Assembly: GCA_037178675.1 (NCBI GenBank)
Contig: JAYMGJ010000279.1
Span: 1 to 51,685, forward strand
DNA from: Scleroderma bovista
Taxonomy: Eukaryota; Basidiomycota; Agaricomycetes; Boletales; Sclerodermataceae
Reading direction: 5' to 3'
Length of the DNA: 51,685 bases
Shown: positions 10,225 through 20,750 of the stretch, piece after piece
Layout of the letters: every line of letters begins with the position of its first letter
Position numbering within the stretch: position 1 is the stretch's first letter
Position numbers and translations under genes: made by a program
Notes under the pieces: generated by a model
The model's database searches: none
What the model was told of the DNA's origin: nothing
The model's input: the letters and a program-made list of their open reading frames with translations, nothing else

Positions 10225-13200
10225 TCTGGAATCAGACAGTTAAGAGGGATAAGTCAGATAAGTCAGTCAGACCATTCCAGACCATCAGACCAGGGGTGTC
10301 TGAAACCAGATGGCCAGACCACCAGACCAGCCAGACCAGCCAGACCAGTCAGACCAGCAGTTAGTCAGACCCACCAGACCAGCCAGACCAGCCAGACCAT
10401 TCAGACCACCCAGCCTGTCAGACAGTCAGACAGTCCAGACCACTCCAGACCAGTCAGACCAGTCAGATCACCCAGACAGTAAGTCAGTCAGACAATCAAG
10501 ACCATCCAGACCACCCAGACCATAAGTCAATCAGACTGTTAAGACCATCCAGACCTGTCAGACCTGTCAGACCACCCAGACTGTAAGTCAGTCAGTCAGT
10601 CAAGACCATCCAGGGCATCTAGACCACCCAGCCCAATCAGATCACCCAGACTGTCAGACCCCTCAGATAGTAAGTTGGTCAGACAGTTAAGACAATCCAG
10701 ACCAGCCAGACCAGCCAGGCCACTCAGACAAGTCAGCGTCAGTAAGACTGACCAGAGTGGCCAGACAATTCAGAGACTCAGACCAGTCAGACCAATTAGA
10801 CTAGTAAGATTAGCCAGACCAGCCAGGCCACTACCTGTATTCATCTGTCTTCTTTTGCCACTTAATTAATTCAATATTCATGTTAATAAATCTATATTAA
10901 TTTTGAAAAAAGAATACTACAGTACAACAAATATATATTATATATTATGAATGGGGGGGGCATTCATCGATGCTGGTAGTACAGTAGTCGCGTCATTGAC
11001 GCCGGTGTGGGTGTGGGTGATGGTTGTGTCGAGGCTGGGGCTGGGAGAACATCATTGTCGTCTTTGGGTGATGTGCTAGTGAATGCTGGGGATGAGGGAC
11101 AAGGGGGGTGTTGTCATCGCTGGGGCTGGTTGTCATTGTGGTTGTTGATGCTGTTGTCTGCATCATTGTCGTTGTCATTGGTGGTGCAGTTGTCGTCGAC
11201 GCTGATGGTGGATTGTCCAGGAGGTGGGGGTGGCATGTGTCACCCACGCAGGTCATCGTTGACGTTAGTGAGGTAGTCATCATTGTAGGTGTTGGTCGTC
11301 ATCTGTTAGAGATGTGGTGGCTGGGCATTGTCGTTGTCGTCAGACAACGATGGGATGGGGGTGATGGTCGTCCATGGTTGTCTGTTAGAGTGGACACTAG
11401 GGTTGGGCATCATCGTTGTCATCATTGTCGTCGATAATGCCAGGGCTGTCGTGGTCGTGGGTTAATGGTGGGCCCTGCATGGGTGGTACTACGTACCTGA
11501 TAGTGAGTCATTGACGTTGTCGTTGTCGTGGGTGGTGGTGGTTGATGCGTCGTCATCGTGGTTGAATGAGAGGGAGGCAAGTGGTGACGCAGGACTTATG
11601 TAGAGAAATTTTGGAGTTGTTGTGATGTGATTTGTAATCACAACAACTCCATTTTTTTTTCCAAGTCCTGCACTTTGCACAAAGGTAAGTACTTCGCACC
11701 CCATCACCCACTACTGATGACGACCACCCGCAGCACCCACAGTGACGACGATGACTACAGTGTCAACGTCGACAATGACAACACCACGGTGACCACGTCA
11801 GCCCCAGTGTCATCACTATCAAATGACACCACCACTGCCAGCGAATCACCCCAACCCAATACCTGCGTGGATGACGACAACGATGACGAGATGAGACGGC
11901 GAGGACAATGCAAAAGGATGAGGGCAGCGATGGTGAGTGCGAGACAATGACAGCCACCACCACCCTTACCACCTCCAGCGTTGACGATGATGATGACGGC
12001 CACCTCCAGCATTGACGATGATGATGACGGCCACCACCAACGTGACGACAACGACACCCCACCAGCTGCATTGTCGACACGGCCACCAATGACCCCATCA
12101 CCAGGATGCAGCCACCAATGACAATGACGTTGTTGTCCCCACCACCCTCTGCGTCGACAACAGTGGCCCCACCAATGGACAACAACGACAGCCCCACCCT
12201 CAACGTTGTCGACATGGCCACCAACACCGACAACGATGGCAGCCACCACCACTGCTGTCAGTATCATTGACCACCAACATGACAACAATGGCCAACAACG
12301 TAACCACCACCCAATTGTGTCAATGACACAGCTGCCACCAGCAACAATGATGACCCCATCACTGCCTGTGTTGTCGACGACAACGAGACACTGACCACCA
12401 CCACTGGCCCACCAATGCGACAACAACAACGACACCGACACCACCAATGTAACGGATGGTGACCAGCAATGACACCAATCAACACCATCCACCACCCTGT
12501 GTTGACGATCACACGACAACAACAACGATGACGGCGCAATTTATTTAGTGTAGTATTTAGTCTATGTCATACACCTGGATACAATAAAAATTATTTGTTT
12601 TAATGGCTCTGTTTTTTTATTGAAATGTTATTGCTACTATGCTACTGACTGGATTGACCCAGTGTGAGCATATGGACAACTTTGGGGTGTCCACAGGCAG
12701 GGATGAATGGGTATTAATTTTTTGTTCCCATCCTCTGCATTTGTATAGCCCTAATTTTCTCATCTAGAGCAATTCCTATGCCATTGGCCACCACCCCAGT
12801 GGCAGTGCCCCCAGGTGATGATGTCCCATGCCCAAATGACAACAGGGACCCCCAACAATGATAGGTTAGTTACATGAATATATTGTTACACTATTGCTTG
12901 TTTTTGAGATGCAACGACAACAATGATTGACTATTAGGTTTTGTTTGTTAATTACATTTTCTGAATGGTCTGAATGGTCTTAACTGTCTGACTAACTTAC
13001 TGACTGGGGGGTCTGACTGCTATGACTCATATAGATGGTCTGGGTGGTCTAAACTTTCTGAGTGGCTTATTATATGGGGGGCCTGATTGTGCTGGTTACT
13101 CTGAATGGTCTTATCTATCTGACAATCTTACTAGCTGGAGAGTCTGACTGCTCTGACCAGTCTGGAATGATCTGATGTGTCTGACTGGTCTGGCAGTCTG

Positions 13201-13500
13201 ACAGTCTGAGGGGGTCTGACTGCTCTGACTGCTCTGGCTGATCTGGGCTATCTGACAGTCTGACACCCTAGGGGGTCTGATCACTCTGACTGGTTGGCTG
13301 GTCTGGAATGATCTGAAGTGTCTGACTGGTCTGAGCACTTTGACTAGTCTGGAGCAGTCTGGACTGTCTGACTGGCCTGACTGTCTGGTGGGTCTGACCA
13401 CTGACCACTCTGACTGATCTGAAGAAGTCTGAAATGTCTGACTGCTCTGAGTGTCTGTGGGGACTGACTACTCTGATTGATTTGATTGATCTGGAGCAGC
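10225..13500. repeat. Foldback structure FB1 (inverted complementary minisatellites)
   Basis: Five zones are arranged as a very large imperfect palindrome. 10225-10840 is a 9-bp-type array of CAGACCAGY/CAGACCATC units. 10961-11566 is rich in GTCGTC/GGTGGT. 11567-11715 is the centre. 11716-12535 is rich in GACGACAAC/CCACCA, the complement of the second zone. 12966-13500 is an array of TCTGACTGGTCTGG units, the complement of the first. Two AT-rich spacers (10841-10960, 12536-12965) lie at matching places. Long ORFs in these arms are repeat translations rich in V/G or T/P and are not counted as genes. Confidence 0.8.
11613..11650. repeat. Central hairpin of FB1
   Basis: GGAGTTGTTGTGAT (11613-11626) and its perfect complement ATCACAACAACTCC (11637-11650) are separated by 10 bases. 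It lies at the turn between the two trinucleotide-rich arms. A related centre is found in FB2. Wider pairs such as CAGGACTT near 11590 and AAGTCCTG near 11664 extend the stem. Confidence 0.85.
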
Positions 13501-13859
13501 CTCATCAGCAAATTAATACATTACTATTTTTGTACTATTTGTGTATTATTTGTACTGGTAGTCAAAAAAAGCTGGAATAGTCATTTTAGTAGGTTCATCT
13601 ACTATCCATACTATTCTGTGTACTATTTCTCAACTATTTATACTATCTGACTTGTCATCATCTACAACTTTCTTATCACTTATTTTCACTATTCCAAACT
13701 TTTGCTCAGCTCACAGATAAGGAATAAAATGCAATGCATTCAGGGTAAGGTGTAGTATCAGACAATTACATGAGTATAGCACTACAACAAACCAGAATGA
13801 AGGTGACTAGAGAAAAAATGAAAAAGGGAAATAAATAAAAATGCCACTTAGTTGGCACA
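13501..13859. other. AT-rich spacer between FB1 and FB2
   Basis: Rich in TACTATTTGTACTATT-type words. The rough complement of such words occurs at 16040-16140 (AAATAGTATGTAGATAGT), suggesting it belongs to the foldback family ends. No gene is seen. Confidence 0.5.
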
Positions 13860-14090
13860 TTGGCGCCAATACACCGAGGGTGGGGGGCTGGTTGCAGCGT
13901 TGGTGGTCCTGGTGGCCATTGATGCTGAGGGTGTAAAGAAGAAGAAAAAATTTACTTGATGGACATGTTGACATCAATATACAGGAGAGTCATCATCGTC
14001 GGCGCTGCGCTGAGGGTGCTGGTGACTGTCAGCATCGTTGACATTGGGGCTGGTGGTGTGCCCCGTCAACAGTGATCACTGCTGTCCCCA

Positions 14091-14480
14091 GGATGCTGTA
14101 GGTACAAAGAAGAGACAAAAAAAAATTTGCTGTTACTGCTGTCATCCTTGTCGTCGCTGGGGGTGCTGGCCACTGCTGCCATTGTTGCTGCTGCTGTCAT
14201 CGTTAGGATGCTGCAGGTGAAAAGAAAAAGAAAAAAACTTATTTGCTGTCACTGCTGTGTCATTGCCATTGACATTGGGGGTGCTGGCTATGGTCGTCGT
14301 TGCTGGGGTAGTGCTGGTGGCCGTGGCTATCGCTGCGGCTGTTGTCGTTAGGACGCTGTGGGTCAAGAAAAAAAAAAAACTTGCTGTCACTGCTGTTGCC
14401 ATTGTCATCGTCGACATTGGAGGTGGTGCCTACTGCTGCCATTGCCATTGTCCTCATTGTCAACAACGGGGGGCCGTGGT
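14091..14480 (+). repeat. Tandem repeat, three units of about 118-143 bp
   Basis: Units start at 14091, 14209 and 14352 with GGATGCTG/GGACGCTG, then GGTxxAAAGAA with a run of A, then CTTGCTGTCACTGCTG, then GTCGTC/GGTGCTGGC. A degenerate earlier unit begins near 13920. It forms most of the left arm of FB2. Confidence 0.7.
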
Positions 14481-14536
14481 CGTCGTCTTCATCTTCATTG
14501 CTGTGGTGGTGTTACATGTGAACAACATGGTGAGCA

Positions 14537-14821
14537 GGTGCTTACCTGCGGTTGCATTGATGGCCACTGCCACTGCCATTGTTGTTGTTGTTGTAGTCAC
14601 TGAGGCTGCTGTTGTCGTTGCTGTGGGTGGTGGTGGTTGGGTGGGTGGGTCATCTTGCATAGAGAGAAAATTGGACTTTGAAAATTTTTGGAGTGTTGTG
14701 ATGACAAATCACAACAACAAATCACAACAATTCAAAATTGCTCCAAAATCTTTCAAAGTCCAAGCCCCAGTGTCACCGTTGACCAGAGCCAGCACCATCA
14801 ATGCAACGACAGGTAAGCACC
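14537..14821. repeat. Central nested hairpin of FB2
   Basis: Outer stem: 14537-14563 (GGTGCTTACCTGCGG...) pairs with 14795-14821 (...CAGGTAAGCACC), 26 of 27 positions by eye. Inner stem: 14671-14692 (TTGGACTTTGAAAATTTTT) pairs with 14741-14763 (CCAAAATCTTTCAAAGTCC). The loop holds CACAACAA/TTGTGATG words shared with FB1. The outer stem contains a donor-like GGTAAGCAC, also present in FB1 as GGTAAGTAC. Confidence 0.85.
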
Positions 14822-15132
14822 CCATCAGGTCGTTCATAGCCCACCACTGATGATGCCAACCACCCCCCCAGCCACCATGACGATGGCAGCCACCACCATC
14901 ACCACCAGAGACCACGACAATGACAGCAATGGCAATGGCAGCAGTAGGCCCCCCTCATCGCATTGTCTACACCACTGACAATCCCAACCACTGCCACCCC
15001 CCAGCATTGTTTAACGACGGTGGTCACCCCACCCTGTGTCATTCAATGACAACAACGATGATCACCCCCCTGGTCCCATCACCATCCGATGACGATGGCA
15101 ACGACCTCCACCACCCCCAGCAGCAATGGCAA

Positions 15133-15286
15133 GGAGGCATGTCACCTGCTGGTCCTGGATACAGCCCGAGCTCGCCAAATGTATATTTGCCCATGTCGCC
15201 CTATGTCCTACAGTCTCCGTATGCAGGTGCTACTTCACCATTCGGCACATCACTGTATGCGGTGTTGCCATTTTATGATCGGAGCT

Positions 15287-15288
<2 letters not shown>
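15133..15288 (+). pseudogene. RPB1: Captured fragment of RNA polymerase II largest subunit (start of CTD)
   Basis: Read in the frame of 15139 it gives MSPAGPGYSPSSPNVYLPMSP, then YVLQSPYAGATSPFGTSLYAVLPFYDRS. The spaced YSPxSP-like heptads and the SPFGTSxYAxxPFYDR phrase match the junction between the RPB1 body and its C-terminal heptad repeats as I know it from agaricomycetes. Several mismatches to the YSPTSP pattern (L for S, M for T, L for P) are one C-to-T step away, most at CpG, in line with decay after capture. It lies in the right arm of FB2 and joins polyubiquitin directly at its 3' end. No intact RPB1 is in the window. Confidence 0.78.
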
Positions 15289-15479
<191 letters not shown>

Positions 15480-16639
15480 ACCCAGCCACACTTGACAACA
15501 CCAGGGAAGTACCATTATCAATGTAATGGCCCACTGACGCACCCCCAGCAATGAACCCCACCCCAGCAATGACGATGACCCCCTAGCACCAGCGCGTTGA
15601 TGACGACAATGGTGCCCACTCCCAACCCCATTCTCCCGATGGATGACGACAATAGCCATCCCCATTCCCAGCTTTTCCCAATGACAACAACACTCAGCCA
15701 CCCTGTATCAATGCCAGCACGCCAACACTAGCAGGTATGCATTTTTATCATTCATTTTTTTTCTCTACCCCAGATTTGCTGACAATGACGACCACTCCCA
15801 GCTCCAGCTTTGCCCGACAACATGACAGCAGGCCTCACCCAATGATGGCGATGCCCCCAGCCACACCCAACAACAATAGTGACAGCAGCCATCTGGCCAT
15901 CCCCAGCCTTGCCCAATGGCGATGACCCTTCAGACAATGACAGAGACAAACAGATTTAGTATATGGTAACTTTGGTGTACTTTTTTTGACTTTAAGCCAT
16001 TGGCTCACCTTTGAAAAAAGGTGGAACAAGTAAGAAAAGTAAGAAAAGCCATAAATAGTATGTAGATAGTAAATTTAGTATTTCGTCAGTGAGAAAAGTT
16101 GTAAATAGTATGTAAATAGTCAAATTAGTATTTTGTTAATTTGCTAATGCTGAAGTGTCTGACTGGTCTGGCTGCCTAGGAGGTCTGACAACTCTGACAA
16201 CACTGACTGCTCTGGAGTGGCCTGAAGTATCTGGCCTGACTACCTGAAGGGTCTGACCACTCTGACTATTCTGACTGGTCTGGAGTGGCCTGAAATATCT
16301 GACTGGTTTGACTGTCTGGTGGGTCTGACCAATCTGACCAATCTGATTGGTTTGGGGTGTCTGATAGTCTGACACCCTGGGGGCTCTAACCAGTCTGACT
16401 GGTCTGACTGGTCTGGAGTGGCCTGGATTCTCTGATAGTCTGACACCCTGGGGTGTCTGACTACTCTGACCACTCTGACTGGTCTGGAGTGTCTGAATGG
16501 TCTGACTGTCTGGTGGGTCTGATCAGTCTGACTGGTCTGACATGTTTGGCAGAGTCTTGAATGTCTGACTGACTTACTGTCTGGGGGGTCTAACATCAGG
16601 AAATTGATGAGAGTCTGCTCAACCTTTATATAACATTAC

Positions 16640-17700
16640 CATTTTTTCCATGTGTAGTTATTACTGTCCCAGCTGTCCCAGAAGTACTCATACAAGCCAA
16701 TAGTACCCATACCTTCATTGCCTGTACTTAAATTTCAACCACCTTAATTCATTCAATATTCATCTTAATCAATTTATATTCAATTTTGTACAGTACAAAA
16801 GAATAAATATTGTACACTAATGGGGGCAGAACAGAGACTAAATATATTGTATACATTTGAGGTCGTCGTCATCGTCATCATCAATGGTTGCGACATCAAC
16901 ACAGGTGGTGGGGGTAGTGGCAGCAGCCACATCGGGGTCGTCATCGTCATTGCTGGTGTTGCGTCAACAATGCAGGTGGGGGGGTCGTTGTCGTCGGTGC
17001 CTGGTGGTGGCCGTGTTATTGATGCAGGTGGTGGTCACGTCGCCATCGTCCAGGTAGGGTGGTCATTGACATTGGGGGTAGTGGTGGCATCGTCATTGTC
17101 GACATTGGGGGTCATCAACGACGTTGGTGGTGATGGTGGTCGCGTCGTTGTCAACATTGGAGGTGGTGGTCATGGCATCAACAACGTTGGGGGTGGTCGC
17201 GTCGTCGTCATTGAGGGTGGTGGTGGTCGCGTCGTCATTGTCGACGTTGGTGGTGGTGATGGTAGTCACATCATCGTCGACGTTGGGTGTGGTGGTGGCC
17301 ACGTCAACGTCAATGTGGGTGGTGGGTGATCGCGTCATCATCGACGTGGGTGGTGATGGTGGTCATGTCATTGTCGACGTTGGGGGTGGTGGTGGCCGCG
17401 TCATTGACGACGTTGGGGGTGGAGGTCGCTTCGTCCTCGTCATTGGGGGTGGTCGTCGTGTTGTCGTCGACATTGGTGGTGGTGGCTGCATCGTCATCGA
17501 TGTGGGTGGTGGTGGCCGCGTCGTCATTGACGCTGGTGATGGTGGTGGTCGACACATGGTGTGGTGGTGGTGGTAGAAGACAGAGAGTGAGGAGACTTAG
17601 AGACATTTTTGAAGTGTGTGTGTGTGCATGTGTTTGTGTACATGATTATATCAGCATATTCAACGATCAATATTTTCTAAGGCTTCACTACATGCCTTGT
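16640..17700. repeat. Foldback structure FB3, left half only
   Basis: An AT-rich end module 16640-16830 (ACCTTAATTCATTCAATATT, CAGTACAAAAGAATAAATAT, CACTAATGGGG) is followed by the GTC arm 16860-17575. The arm has units of about 33-36 bp such as GTCGTCATTGTCGACGTTGG with GGTGGTGGT. The centre at 17590-17700 (GTGTGTTTGTGTACATGAT, TATATCAGCATATT) is the same as the FB4 centre. The complementary GAC arm is missing; unrelated sequence follows. Confidence 0.75.
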
Positions 17701-17756
17701 CCACAGCTGGCGGCCTATGTAAGCTGAGGCACGAAAGTGATGTAGGATTTAGTCTA

Positions 17757-17939
17757 TGCATGAGAAGCGGAAGCGGAGTTGTCTCCTCCTTCTCTTCCGC
17801 TCTCTCCACCAGCATTCAGTTCGTAGTACCGCTAGTAGTACTCGCGCAACCACTCTCCTTGTTTTTGCACATTCGTTTCTCAACGCGATGTCATGCACCA
17901 AACGTGTTTGGTACTGTGGACATGGAGAAAATTAGCTGA
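17757..17939 (+). other. Short ORF running into the TGCA-2k element
   Basis: Starting at 17757 the frame reads MRSGSGVVSSFSSALSTSIQ then a hydrophobic run FVVPLVVLAQPLSLFLHIRF. It crosses the element start at 17889 (HAPNVFGTVDMEKIS from the terminus) and stops. It has non-repeat composition and one possible membrane segment, but no recognised domain. It could be the 5' end of a host gene cut by insertion, or chance. Confidence 0.25.
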
Positions 17940-18508
17940 TGAAATTAATGTGAAGAACGCACCCAAGATCTGTTGAAAGATTGTCCCGACTTGAGGGATA
18001 CAGACAGCCCTCGCTATCCATATCACGCAAAGTCAAGACTATCCTTATGCGAAGAATGAATACAAGCTTGTCATAGCCATCTATCACACAAGAATGACTA
18101 TCCTGGAGCAAGAGATGAATGCCATCGTCTGGCAGTCATCCCTTGCACGAGAACTGCCAAGAAGCAGAAGAATCCAAGGATTGATGATCATTTCAGTATG
18201 AGAGAGGAATGCAACCTACTGCAGTCCAACTCCCATACCAGAACAACCAAAGAAGCAGAAGAAACAATAGAGAAATGAAGGAGAAAAGGAAGAATCATTT
18301 TTAGCGCCCAAATGTCAAATTTAGGCGCCCAGTGCTGGCATTCCAATATTTTGAATAGCTCCGCCATTTTTGAAGCTATCAATCATGTGACTATACCATC
18401 ATGGAGCCTAGACTGTGGTCTATCTGCCTGTCAAGTTCCGACGTAAATCTGTTTATTTCCCACGGAGATATTTCACCTGCAATCCAGACACCCACTTCAT
18501 CACTCACT

Positions 18509-18898
18509 ATGGAGTCCGCATTTTCTCTGGAATGTTTCTCTGCTATTGCAGCAGACCTCAACTATGTCCTGCTCTTGGGACAGCCTCTCCGTGAGCTCCT
18601 ATGTACTGTCTGGTACATATCTTCCCAGCCTGCTCCCTCAGTCCCTCTTGTTCTCGGTCAGCGTGTTCTCCTCATCAGTCCTGCATTGTGCACATACTTT
18701 GGTCATCTCAAGTCTATCGTTAGACTTGAAAATTCATACCTGGTCGTCTCTGTGTCTCCTGAGTCCTCTGCATATGGTCCTTTCATCCCAGAGTCCTGTC
18801 ACATCCATCTCCCTCTATCATTCATCTTGCTTCCCTGGACACGTCGAATCCACTATTCACGTTTCACTTCCCTACTATCCTGCAACAAACACGAATGA
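18509..18898 (+). CDS. Conserved hypothetical ORF of TGCA-2k (copy A)
   Basis: 129 residues starting MESAFSLECFSAIAADLNYV and ending LLSCNKHE. Comparable ORFs occur at the same place in copies B and D, with the start Met, GQxLxE, PAPSVPL, LGQR, HLPLSF and LPWxR phrases kept. Between copies A and D about half of the codon differences are silent and many others conservative, by hand count, which hints at past selection on protein. No known domain, signal peptide or clear membrane segment is recognised. An upstream in-frame extension to 18401 exists in A and B but is probably untranslated. Function unknown. Confidence 0.5.
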   Translation: MESAFSLECFSAIAADLNYVLLLGQPLRELLCTVWYISSQPAPSVPLVLGQRVLLISPALCTYFGHLKSIVRLENSYLVVSVSPESSAYGPFIPESCHIHLPLSFILLPWTRRIHYSRFTSLLSCNKHE

Positions 18899-19670
18899 AA
18901 CAGTGCTCTAGAACCCATCTTAGGAGCCCTAATAGAGTACAGAACCTTTCCCTTACTGCTCAAGGGAAGACTGCACTTCGGGAGCACCAAATTTCGCGTT
19001 TTTGCTCTATAGAAGCTCAATCCAAGGGATTTGTGACACTCTGTGACCAGCTGTGACTCTACTTGTCATTCCAGGCCCCCTGACACTGCTCTTCTGGTTG
19101 GATCAATTCTTTTATTATCCCCCAGCCACTCCCATCAGTGGCACTGCTTCAGAAGCTCATCTCCAGATCTAAAGTTCAATAAATCATAGGTTGTGCTTCC
19201 CTTCTTTCTAAGTCACACAGAGTCACTCTGGCTCACTCTGACTCACTCTGCTGCGCATTATTCATCCCCTCTTTGCATTACTAATCCCCATTACTCCCCT
19301 TACCAATCACTTACCAATCATCCTTCAAATCATGCTTATCATGCTGCTTATCAATTCATGACTCATGCCCCTATGATTCATATGCATTATGTCATCGCAT
19401 ATGCTCATTTAGCTTCAATCTACTCATCCCATGCTTTCCCCCCCTCTCTTTTGGGCCCCATGCAATGATTTTTCCATATTCTTGGTTGTGCACCCCTTTT
19501 TACCTATGTTTTTGCTCTTTCCCTTGGCTCAGCAGCTTGTTCAGGCTCTCCCCATCGATGAATCAGCCTGATTACACTGCTTATCAATTGCTTACCAATT
19601 GCTTACCAATTTCTTACCAATCTCTTACCAAGCACTTAGTCATTTGTGCTTACAGGGCCACAGCCCCTCC

Positions 19671-19680
19671 TGTATATAAA
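19671..19680 (+). promoter_or_regulatory. TATA-like box in TGCA-2k
   Basis: TGTATATAAA in a GC-richer surrounding, about 560 bp before the element end. Copy D has ATTTAAA at the matching place (46371). It may drive transcription of the downstream element or flank. Confidence 0.45.
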
Positions 19681-20235
19681 CCAGCAGCCAAAGGCTGCAA
19701 GGAAGTGTCTGCTTCCCCCTCAATAAAGCGACCACATTCACTCTCCCTCACTGTCTATAAGCTCTATCTCTGTCTTTGGACTTGTAGGTCACTCAGTGCT
19801 GGCGCTCCTATATTGTTGTTTATCAGATATATCTTGTATCTGATCATTTCTCTAGGCTCAAGCGCAGTCTAGCATCTCTGTCCACTCCATCCCATCACTG
19901 TCCATCGCATTCTTGAAGCAGGAACTGTCCCCTTGCTTCCTTGTTGCTCCATCACTGCTATTACACCCCTATCATCAATCTATCATTGCTCTTCAATCCC
20001 AGGACTCTTCCTAACCACTGTGGTAGGCTGAAGAGGAGTCAATACCATCCCCAGTCGCATATCATCCCCATCAGAAGCCCTTCCCTTCCCTCCTGCATCC
20101 TGCCTGAAGGCGTGCAGCACATTCCCCTGTGGAGATTAAATACCAGAAATGCAAAGGAAGACCACCACTTGCATATTGCTGTCATTTGGTGTTGGTTGTT
20201 GGTTGTTCTGACCTCTTCCCTCACTTAGGTGCACA

Positions 20236-20716
20236 CCGCTTGGATTCAACAACAAGGACAATGTGCGTTGATCCCTTGCATAGGTTCCGGTCAAGGTAAC
20301 AGAGACGGAGATGGAGACAGGGACAGAGACTGGAGTAGTGACTAAGTTGATTTCAGATTGAGGTCTACAAGGTAAACTAGAGCTATACTAAGTAGAAACT
20401 AGGGTCAAGTACATATGGTGACAAGTAAACAACCTAATAGCAGACAAGGGATAACCAGAGTTAGGACTAGGTCAGGTCCGGTGAAAATGCTACAAGGTCT
20501 AGGATATATTGAGTTCATGGAGAACTCACGTCAAGGCAGGGTAGACAGGCAAGTGTGGTAAAGACTGGATGTGGGCTAGACCAAGGGTCGTAGTTAGCAG
20601 AAGGTTATCTGTGCAACTGTTGACCGGAGTAACTGAGAATGACCAGAGTTGAGCTGTAGGGCTGCGATGTGACCGGAGTAACTGGATATGATCCGGAGTT
20701 GGACATGGTCGTAACA
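20236..20716 (-). repeat. Truncated Ty3/gypsy LTR
   Basis: On the minus strand it starts at 20716 with TGTTACGACCATGTCCAACT and follows the LTRs at 40110 and 48899 through TCTAGTCCACATCCAGTC, CTAGTTTCTACTTAGTATA and GACCGGAACCTATGCAAGGG. It stops at 20236 where copy A ends. About 130 bp of the LTR end are missing and not found on the other side of copy A, so the junction is not a simple insertion. Confidence 0.85.
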
Positions 20717-20750
20717 GTAGTCCTTAGTAGTAGGGTATAGTATAGGTTTG

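Larger units (their letters stand above)
17889..20235 (+). mobile_element. TGCA-2k element, full-length copy A
   Basis: 2347 bp, from TGTCATGCACCAAACGTG to TTAGGTGCACA. The 5' end holds the palindrome ACCAAACGTGTTTGGT. It carries the conserved ORF (18509-18898), a TATATAAA box at 19673-19680 and an AATAAAG at 19723, an arrangement like the U3-R region of a long LTR. No reverse transcriptase, transposase or second LTR is present. Flanks are GCGA on the left and CCGC on the right, so the 4-bp duplication seen in copies B and D is absent; this copy may be a recombinant. Likely a solo LTR or a non-autonomous retroelement. Confidence 0.82.

Noticed and set aside
10225..10840. Regular short repeats that could suggest a CRISPR-like array
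   Set aside because: Units are 9-bp-type minisatellites without unique spacers, in a fungal context, and mirrored at 12966-13500.
16820..17576. Long Val/Gly/Asp-rich ORFs in the GTC arms, and Thr/Pro-rich ones in the GAC arms
   Set aside because: All frames of both strands are open in such repeats; the ORFs do not agree between copies and show no start or codon signal.
18188..18382. 64-residue minus-strand ORF repeated in every TGCA-2k copy (MIASKxxELFKI...)
   Set aside because: Conserved only because the DNA is repeated; no start context, crosses a palindromic region, and its changes are not biased to third positions.
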